64,000 nucleotides of DNA from Ilex aquifolium (taxonomy: Eukaryota; Streptophyta; Magnoliopsida; Aquifoliales; Aquifoliaceae): the NCBI GenBank assembly GCA_951799425.1, contig OX637409.1, positions 23,528,501 to 23,592,500 of the forward strand, given 5' to 3'. The notes below the pieces were generated by a model. It saw only the letters and a program-made list of their open reading frames with translations. It did no database searches and was not told the DNA's origin. The translations under genes and the position numbers were made by a program. The stretch's first letter is position 1; every line of letters begins with the position of its first letter. Shown here in pieces: positions 56,323-64,000 of the stretch.

Positions 56323-56357
<35 letters not shown>

Positions 56358-56379
56358 CTGTGTGTGAAGTTAATCTTCA
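55418..56379 (+). promoter_or_regulatory. NLR2 upstream region and CT-rich leader
   Basis: Paralogue of the NLR1 upstream region, without the coding patch: it reads AAGACAGCACTTAGCAC where NLR1 has exon sequence. The (TC)13 run at about 56327-56353 is followed by the same TGTGCCTGTGTGTGAAG and the ATG 26 bp after the repeat. Confidence 0.6.
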
Positions 56380-59300
56380 ATGGCTGATATTCAAGGTGTA
56401 GCGGCTGATCTTGTCAAAGAACTATTGACAAAGGCAGTTTCTCTTGCAGCTGAAGAGATCGGCCTTGTGTGGGGCTTCAAGGGAGATCTGGCTATGCTCA
56501 AAGAATCAGTTGAAAAGATTCAAGCCTTTTTAGCTGATGCCGAGACACGAGGAGTTGCCGACAAGTCCGTCAAGCTATGGCTGGAGATGCTTAAGGATGA
56601 AGCTTATCGAGCCGATGATGTCTTGGATGAGTTCGCTTACGAAATTGCACGGCGAAAGGTGGAGATTCGAGATCAAATGAGGAGAAAGGTACGCTTCTTC
56701 TTTTCAAGTTCTAACCCAGTCTTGTTTCGCTCCCGAATGGCTCATAAAATCAAGAAAATCAACACATCCTTGGTCAAGATCAATGAAGAAGCAAGGGTTT
56801 TGGGACTTCAACTGAGTTTACTAGCAGCTCCTTCTCAAGTCACTGTAGATCACAAAGGCAACGACTCACTTCTTCACCAAGGGGTTTCACAGGTGGCTAC
56901 CCCCCAAGTCTTTGCTGGCCGAGAGACCAACCCACTTCTTCACCAATCTGAAGTTGTTGAAGGAAGGGATGGTGATGCCTCAAATATAGTTAAAATGTTT
57001 ACCAGCCCGGAAAATCAGGATGTTGTCTCTGTACTTCCCATTGTGGGAATGGCAGGCCTTGGAAAAACAACTTTGGCCAAGTTGATCTATAATGGCGATG
57101 ATATAAGAAGACACTTCGATTCAAGAATTTGGGTGTGTGTATCTGATAATTTTGATGTCAAAAGGCTTTTGAAAGAGATCCTTGAAACTCTGACAGAGGA
57201 GAAGTGTGATGTTGAGATTGAAACTGTAATTCTTGAAAAACTTCGGGAAAAGTTGGGAGGGAAAAAATATATGCTCGTACTCGATGACATATGGAACGAA
57301 GATCCTATCAAGTGGAATGATTTTAAGTCTTGTATGTTACGAGTGAGTACTACCCATGGGAACAACATTCTGATCACTACGCGCAGTCATAAAGTGGCCT
57401 CAATTGTGAAGACGCACCCCAAGTATTGTGTGGAACCACTATCATCAGAAGATTGTTGGTCCATATTCGAAGGAGTAGCGTTTGCAAATGGAGGAGCTCC
57501 AATTAATTCAGATTTAGAATACATTGGAAGAAAAATTGCAGAAAAATGTAAAGGTGTACCACTGGCAGCAAAGATAGCGGGGAGTATGATGCGCTCGAAG
57601 AAGGACAAAGATGAATGGTTGGCAATTTTAAATGATGGAGTATGGAGTGCAGTTGGAGATGCAAATGGTGTTCTTCCTATTATTAGGTTGAGTTTTGACC
57701 ATTTATCATCGGCATCACTGAAACATTGTTTTGCATATTGTTCACTTTTCCAAAAAGATTCCCTCTTGGAAAAGGAACAATTAATCCAACTATGGATGGC
57801 ACAAGAATATCTCCAACCCAAGGAAGGAAGTAGCAAGGAAATGGAAGATATTGGTAATGAATATTTTGAATCTTTGTTGCAAAGTTCCTTATTTCAAGAT
57901 ATTGTGAAGGATGGCTATGACAACATTACACATTGTAAGATGCATGATTTGGTGCATGATCTTTCACAATTGATTTCGAAACCCGATTGCTTTACTCAAG
58001 AGGATGATAAGGGAAAAGAGAATCTCCGACATTTAGCACTATATTTTAGTTGGGAAGGTATTGGTAATATCCAAAATGAGAGTGCTAAAAGACTACGTAC
58101 TTTATTTTTCAGAAGTTTTGTACCTGACATATTTTTGAAGTTCAAATATTTGCGTGTCTTGAAGTTAAGTGGTGCTAATGTTGGTGAGCTTCCATCTTCG
58201 ATAAGTAAATTGGTACACTTAAGGTACCTTGACTTGTCCAATAGTTACATCCATAGTTTTCCGGAATCCATTGTTGAACTTTACCATCTGCAGACGTTAA
58301 GACTCGGGAAATCGGGCACAATTCAAAAGTTTCCTAAGAAATTCAAAAATTTGATCAGCTTAAGACATATTTATTTTTATAAACGGGATAGGATGGCTCA
58401 GATGCCACACGAGATAAGGTGGTTAACTGCCCTTCAAACTCTATCATTCTTCATAGTGGGTAAAGACAAGGGTTTCCAAATTGAAGAGTTGGGATATTTA
58501 AAAAATCTCAGAGGTAAGCTTGATATATATAATCTCCAGGAAGTGGGCAGTAAAGAGGAAGCACAAAAAGCAGATTTATGTGGAAAGAAAAATATATACA
58601 AGCTGGCACTCAACTGGAAATATATGAAGAATGGTAATCAGAACGCTGAGGGTGTCATGGAAGGCCTCCAACCTTCCCCAAGCTTAAAAGGCTTAGACAT
58701 AAAAGGATTCCCGGGTTATAACTTCCCGTTATGGATGACTACTAATGGTGAAGACGGCTGGTTACCACTCAAAAATTTGGTGACGGTCACACTAAAAAGC
58801 TGCAACAGATGTGAGCGTATGCCAATGCTCGGTCGACTACCTTTTCTTCGAGACCTTGTGTTGGAAGAAATGCAAAATGTAAAATGCCTAGGTAAGTCAT
58901 TCTATGGTTATGATTGCCATGGATCAGGCACTAGCCACAGTAGTGACGAGACAAAGGTATTATTTCCTTCTTTGAAAAGATTCACAATGCGGAATATGGG
59001 GAACCTAGAAGAATTGATAGAATTACCAGAAGGAAGTGGGGTGCAAGCGTTTCCTTGCCTTTATGAGTTGTCCATTAGTTGGTGCCCGCAATTGAAAAGT
59101 GCTCCAAGTCATTTCCCACTCCTTAAGGAATTGTGTTATGAGAATGTACGTAGCGGCTTGCCATTGGAAATGATATGCAGCAGCAAACTAAAGACTCTGA
59201 CGAAGCTCAAGATTGAGCGGGTGGCTGACCTCACTTCTTTACGGGATCAACTATTTCAAGACAATAAATATCTAGAGGTTCTACAGATATTGAATTGTCC

Positions 59301-60099
59301 CAAGTTAACACAAGTTCCGTTCTTGCAAGGATGCGACAGCACCTCTCGTCTTCGATCGCTAGAAATCAAGGATTGCGAGCAATTGAGCAATTTTCCAGAT
59401 GGCCTCAACACCCATCCATCTCTTGAGATTTTGAATGTCCGAAGGTGTCCAAATTTCAACTCCATTTCGAGTATTCAAGGCCTTACATCCCTTCGTGAAT
59501 TAAGTCTTTGGGAGTGTGATGGGTTAACTTGTCTTCCAAGTGGGCTAGAATCTTGCACTTCCCTCAACACCTTAGAGGTTGAACAGTGCACCAATCTAAC
59601 CTCATTCCCAAATATACAAATATTATGTTCTCTCTCCACTCTAAGAATTGGACATTGTGAGAAATTAACTTGCACGCCTAAGGGGCTACAATTTCTTACC
59701 GGCTTGGTCGACTTGACGATTGGCCCCTTTTCTGAAGAGCTTGATTCATTCCCGAGTCTTGATGGTGTCCAACTCTCGCATGCATCCCTTAATAAAGTAA
59801 TCTTGTTTGGGCGGCCTCACTGGGACCTTATCCCAGAACAACTTCAACACCTCAGCGCCTTGAGAGATCTGCGTCTAGAAAGCTTTGGAATGGAAGCTTT
59901 ACCCGACTGGTTTGGTAAGCTTTCATCTCTTGAAAGACTAAATGTAAGCCACTGCAAGAAACTGAAGTATCTGCCCAAAATTGAAGTCATGCAACGCCTC
60001 ACCAAATTATGGGGTTTGTACCCATGGGAATGTCCCCTATTACAAGAAAGATGCAAAACGGGTGGCCCTGAGCGGCCCAAGGTGTCCCATTTAAGGTAA
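56380..60099 (+). CDS. NLR2: CC-NB-LRR disease-resistance protein (RGA-type), 1239 aa
   Basis: Close paralogue of NLR1, same class and start context. Coiled coil 1-150 with RADDVLDE. NB-ARC: P-loop GMAGLGKTT at 223-231, FDSRIWVCVSDNF, kinase-2 MLVLDDIW, ILITTRS, GVPLA, FAYCSLF, and MHD near 521-523. LRRs from about 575 to the end. Differences: an 8-residue insertion (GNDSLLHQ) in the linker before the NB domain, which resembles the downstream NPLLHQ and may be a local duplication; a single SFVPDIFLKF unit where NLR1 has two; a 4-residue deletion where NLR1 has MKMA before TTNGEDAW. All catalytic motifs intact. It too ends with TAA inside AAG|GTAAGT. LRR differences are scattered, as in paralogues with diversified recognition. 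Confidence 0.95.
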   Translation: MADIQGVAADLVKELLTKAVSLAAEEIGLVWGFKGDLAMLKESVEKIQAFLADAETRGVADKSVKLWLEMLKDEAYRADDVLDEFAYEIARRKVEIRDQMRRKVRFFFSSSNPVLFRSRMAHKIKKINTSLVKINEEARVLGLQLSLLAAPSQVTVDHKGNDSLLHQGVSQVATPQVFAGRETNPLLHQSEVVEGRDGDASNIVKMFTSPENQDVVSVLPIVGMAGLGKTTLAKLIYNGDDIRRHFDSRIWVCVSDNFDVKRLLKEILETLTEEKCDVEIETVILEKLREKLGGKKYMLVLDDIWNEDPIKWNDFKSCMLRVSTTHGNNILITTRSHKVASIVKTHPKYCVEPLSSEDCWSIFEGVAFANGGAPINSDLEYIGRKIAEKCKGVPLAAKIAGSMMRSKKDKDEWLAILNDGVWSAVGDANGVLPIIRLSFDHLSSASLKHCFAYCSLFQKDSLLEKEQLIQLWMAQEYLQPKEGSSKEMEDIGNEYFESLLQSSLFQDIVKDGYDNITHCKMHDLVHDLSQLISKPDCFTQEDDKGKENLRHLALYFSWEGIGNIQNESAKRLRTLFFRSFVPDIFLKFKYLRVLKLSGANVGELPSSISKLVHLRYLDLSNSYIHSFPESIVELYHLQTLRLGKSGTIQKFPKKFKNLISLRHIYFYKRDRMAQMPHEIRWLTALQTLSFFIVGKDKGFQIEELGYLKNLRGKLDIYNLQEVGSKEEAQKADLCGKKNIYKLALNWKYMKNGNQNAEGVMEGLQPSPSLKGLDIKGFPGYNFPLWMTTNGEDGWLPLKNLVTVTLKSCNRCERMPMLGRLPFLRDLVLEEMQNVKCLGKSFYGYDCHGSGTSHSSDETKVLFPSLKRFTMRNMGNLEELIELPEGSGVQAFPCLYELSISWCPQLKSAPSHFPLLKELCYENVRSGLPLEMICSSKLKTLTKLKIERVADLTSLRDQLFQDNKYLEVLQILNCPKLTQVPFLQGCDSTSRLRSLEIKDCEQLSNFPDGLNTHPSLEILNVRRCPNFNSISSIQGLTSLRELSLWECDGLTCLPSGLESCTSLNTLEVEQCTNLTSFPNIQILCSLSTLRIGHCEKLTCTPKGLQFLTGLVDLTIGPFSEELDSFPSLDGVQLSHASLNKVILFGRPHWDLIPEQLQHLSALRDLRLESFGMEALPDWFGKLSSLERLNVSHCKKLKYLPKIEVMQRLTKLWGLYPWECPLLQERCKTGGPERPKVSHLR

Positions 60100-63000
60100 G
60101 TTTCTCCTTAAGACTAATCTTTTTCCATTTTTATTGTTTACATTTTTCCCATCCTATTGTCGGTATTGACGTATTGTCCCATTTGGTATACTAGCAATGC
60201 ACGTAAACGAATTTAACTAATATTATTTTTATAAAAAATATGAATCATATGTGTAATTAAATTAAATAATAAAGTAGTTGCCTAATAATTAATTTGTATT
60301 TTAATTATTAATAAATTTAATTATTGACTAATTCTATAAAATTTTGACTACTTAATCTATTATTTTTTTTAGTTATCTCTATGACCCCTTTAAACATTTG
60401 CACATCTAATTATATTATAGAATTATTAAATTTTATTTTGTTAAATAGATTGATTAGATTACTTATAATATTATTACATACCAAAAAATAAAATGTAACA
60501 TATATTTGATCGTGCAATTCAACTTGGTAACATGTGTATAATGGTTTAACATATATAGGACTTTATATCTTCATATAGATATAGATTGTTGTATGTAACT
60601 ATACTACTAATAAATGAATTCAAAAGAATTTAGAAATTTTTATAAAAGAGTCAAAAACAAGTTGAAAGTCAAATAAGTGTAAAAAATAAAAATTAGATGA
60701 AACTAGGCAGGTAGATATAATTGATTTTATTATAATAATTAGGGATGAAATAAGAAATCAAAAGTTTTTCACAAATACTAACATTTATAAGTGTTGTTAT
60801 TTGACTGTTGACATTGAAAATGAAAGAAATTAGAATAGAAAAATGTACAAAATTTGCATCCCAAACTGCATGCATATAGGCAGGTGCTTTGTAATAGTAT
60901 TGTTGTAACTGTATTTCTTATACTTGTTTATTGGAACTCTCTCAATTGACACATCAATATGTCGGCAAATAAGATCAATATCCTCTCATATTTTAGGGCG
61001 AACTGTATTTTGTACCATGAAAATTTAAAAATTTACTTTGTACATTTAAAGATTAGATTCTCTCATTACACCCTCAATGTATTAAAAGTGTCGTAGTGTG
61101 ACCTTTCTGTCAATTTTTTTTTTTGGTATTTATCATATTATCCTATTTTTATATACAGTTATTTGCATAATACTCAATTTCCTCAAATAGGGTACGTTGC
61201 TACTTATGTTTGATTGAAGGTGCATAATGAGACTTTTAATCTTTCAGGCCCTATAATGGGACGATGTGAAAAATGGGAGTTATGTAGTAAAAGTTTGGAG
61301 TATTCGGGGTGTAAACTGCCATTTGCCCAAGTGTGGAAGGAGTATTGAAGCAAGAGTGCTAATGGCTCGAGTTATAAGAAGAAAATTTCCGTTCATAATG
61401 GTCAATTTGAGGTAGGGAAGATTAGACCCCTTGTTCTCCTTTAAATTCATATAATTGGATGATTGCACGTGTTTGATTTCTTGATCATAGTGATTATATG
61501 TTACGAAAGTTTCAAATGACAATCGTTTTTGTTCACTAATTTAAGCTTGGAAAATGATTTGTGAAAATTTTTGTTAGTGTATAGAATTTTCAACTTCTAC
61601 AATGAACTTTGTGAAAATTTCACGGCATTCGATCCCCACAAAATTTTAAGAATAAAATTTAAACAAAATTTGAAAGTCAATGATGTTGTCCAAAAATTCT
61701 GTGCATCTTCAGACAGTCTTTTTGAATAAGATTTTGGTCTCATTATTGAAGTTTTACTGCCCAATATATCTACTGTAATTGGGTTTCTATTTAGTCCATA
61801 TGTTCAAAATTTATAATTTATTATGGCAAAATGAATTTTCGTGACTAACAAGTGACTTGGGTAACATTATTCGGTGAAAAATCATTTATGCATAGACCAG
61901 AAAACTTTACTTTATTTCATTTGATTTTGAAAAAAAAAAATATAACAAACCTAAAAAGAAAGACATAGAATAAGAATTTGAGATGTCTGGTGAAATAGAT
62001 AGAGAAATACCAATGCACCTAAGTGCGATATTTTTTGTTGGGCAAACACATTTTAGGGGCAGATTAAGTTCTTTGCATACTAATTAAGTTTGTACTTGGA
62101 CAACGTGATAAAGGGAAGACTTGATTCCAGAACTCTCTTGAAGTGCTTGCTTGGTTACTTATCTTCGAGTAGATTTTGTGTGTCTAAAGTTGTACTTGCA
62201 TTTGAATTAATCATGTTTATATGTAGCCAAATATCTTTTGGCGTGAATTTGTAGAATCATTTTGTATGAACTTTGCTTGTGTTAGTACGGATTATAAAGT
62301 GATGGGACTTTTGCTAATTTACTTTGATACTTTATGGACTATCATGTTAGTTTAGGTAATCCATATAAGAAAAGCTCAAACGATCTTCAACAAAAAAATA
62401 CTTATACCCAAAACAAATATAGGTGGGTAGGTAGAGAATAGCTTGGAATGTGAGACACATCTATATGTCTATTCCTACAATAATGGGAAGATCATGCACT
62501 TGATCGTCTTGTTTTTTATATTGGACCCATATGTTCTAGGTGTCTATGGAAAATCACTATGTATGCTATTGAGAATAAATTTTGAATGTAAAGCAAATGA
62601 CAGGTGTGTTTAAAGGTTTCGTGGAAGAACCTTTCATGAATTACGCCTTAAGAATTGCTCCCCAAGAAATGCCCTTGATTGTGCCTGATTTTGACCTTTC
62701 ATTTTCCTTTCTTATTTATCTTCTTTTACTCCTTATTTATTTGTGCATTCTTGTCTTGTAGATGTACAAAGGCATATAAGAGAGCAACTGACTACTCTTA
62801 ATTCCGTATATTTTTCTTATTATTATGTTGTATAGTACTTTACATGGTATTTGAACATCGATTTTGTTATCTTTCTAATTAGAGTTTGGATATTTTTTGG
62901 CTCATATAATGGGGTCCCTCTTGAAAAATATGAAAGATTAGTGGTAGTGGGGACACAAAGAAATCACTATCTCTTCATGTATTGAAGACACGCAAACAAT

Positions 63001-63120
63001 CCTGAATTTACGGGAAATGAGAAGTCGCTGAAATATTTGTAGATAGACAGAGGAAATAAAAAGTTTTTTGGCGGCCAGTACTTAGGCACAATAGGATTCT
63101 AAAAAAAAAAGGAAATTTTG
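60100..63120 (+). repeat. NLR2 3' flank, paralogous to the NLR1 3' flank
   Basis: Long matches to 36876-39605 in the same order, with the acceptor-like TTTCAG near 61248 and donor-like GAG|GTAGGG near 61412 kept. The TTTTGCAG site seen near 38817 is absent here because a short segment is deleted (ACTTGGACAACGTGATAAAGG). No protein gene seen. Confidence 0.65.
60997..61330. repeat. Foldback MITE-like element in NLR2 3' flank
   Basis: GGGCGAACTGTATTTTGTACC at the left pairs with GGTGTAAACTGCCATTTGCCC at the right. The internal TCAATGTATTAAAAGTGTCGTAG block is shared with 37.38 kb. Confidence 0.6.
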
Positions 63121-64000
63121 AGGTCGGTCTCCCTATATGAACTTATTTGAACTTAAGTCTGCCAAGGAAATTATTTGTTATGAAGTCCGTTTTTTATCAA
63201 TTTTTACCAGACTATCTTTTTCCTTTAGAAGTGAAGTAAAACTAAAAAGTAAAAACTCGTAAATTTTAGGAGTTTGATTAATATTAAAAAAAAAATTCTC
63301 TCATATCTATCTATATCCATTTATAGGTTAGGACTATATATCTCTCATATAGTATATATACAGTAACATTCAAAATAAAAAATAGTAATATTTAAACATA
63401 AAAAAATAGTGATATTTAATATTAATATTTTAAAAAAATAACAATAGTAACATGTTTAACAAAAATAGTAACATGCTCAACAAAAAAAATAGCAATATGA
63501 AACATTGAATAAAATTGAAAATAAAAATAGTAGCATTCAAACCCATAACCTAAGGAAGAAGCTTCCAATTTTTCAACATCCAAAAAAATAACACTGAAAA
63601 AGTAATAACATGCTCAATAAAAAATAGTAACATGAAAAAGAAATAGTGATATGTGATAGTAAATTACGTTTTGAAATTGAAGTTATTGAACTGATGTTAC
63701 CATGCTAACATCAAGTACTTGGCGTGCACTGCCCACGTTATTTTTTCAAAATCTCGAGCTCGTACTCCAATTTTAACCTTCATTCCTTTCAAATTAATCT
63801 CAAATTTCAAAAGTCGATTATTTAAATGTATAACAAACAAAATAATTACTAAGAATTTGAATTTAAAGTATTATGGAAAGCTTGTAATCTATAATCACCA
63901 TCGTAAATCAAACATTCATATATTCAATCATTGGCTTCCATATATAGTTCCTTGTAGATAATGTCTTTAACTTTCCATAATGACCAAACTAACACTGTTA
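63121..64000. other. A/T-rich end of window with degenerate AATAGTAACAT repeats
   Basis: About a dozen imperfect AAAAATAGTAA(C/T)AT units lie between 63370 and 63660. The rest is featureless. No gene supported. Confidence 0.55.

Overview
This window is plant nuclear DNA, almost certainly from a eudicot. It holds Ty3-gypsy and Ty1-copia LTR retrotransposons, hAT- and Mutator-type non-autonomous transposons, an endogenous plant pararetrovirus, and CC-NB-LRR disease-resistance genes. The protein style of the resistance genes loosely recalls asterid/Ericales relatives, but I cannot name a species. No rRNA, tRNA, CRISPR or bacterial-type feature was seen.

Layout. (1) 1-10119 is the 3' two thirds of an Athila-like gypsy element on the + strand: pol, a long 3' accessory region, a polypurine tract and a 1.55-kb 3' LTR. 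The accessory region carries a two-gene cassette present twice: a single-pass membrane microprotein followed by a Cys/His zinc-knuckle-like protein. (2) 10120-16182 is an endogenous caulimovirid. It lies mostly on the - strand, is broken in several places, has its movement-protein half inverted, ends in a (TA)27 tract, and abuts the LTR as if the Athila element had jumped into it. (3) 16.4-24.3 kb is a mosaic of old duplicated flank. Into it inserted a hAT element (17049-18597) with a second hAT MITE nested inside, and a 1.13-kb Mutator-like element (18933-20065). (4) 24358-29158 is a complete copia element (- strand) with two LTRs, PBS, PPT and a 5-bp target duplication, killed by stop codons. 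(5) 29.4-39.6 kb is the first resistance-gene unit: NLR1 at 33129-36875 with its duplicated 5' and 3' flanks, including another hAT element with a perfect 8-bp target duplication. (6) 41.5-46.07 kb is a second, decayed Tnt1-like copia element (- strand) whose 3' LTR is mostly gone. (7) 46.2-53.1 kb is the remnant of a middle resistance-gene unit: a probable solo LTR, direct duplications, a 33-codon NLR stump, and an unidentified - strand gene remnant. (8) 53.1-63.1 kb is the third unit, with NLR2 at 56380-60099.

The host genes are therefore two close CC-NB-LRR paralogues plus a stump, arranged in the same orientation in a tandem array. The repeated 5' and 3' flanks allow reciprocal empty-site comparisons that date and prove several transposon insertions. 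The most unusual observations are the duplicated accessory cassette of the Athila-like element, the gypsy-into-pararetrovirus nesting with an inverted movement-protein segment, and a 40-bp copy of NLR1's own exon patched into its 5' leader.
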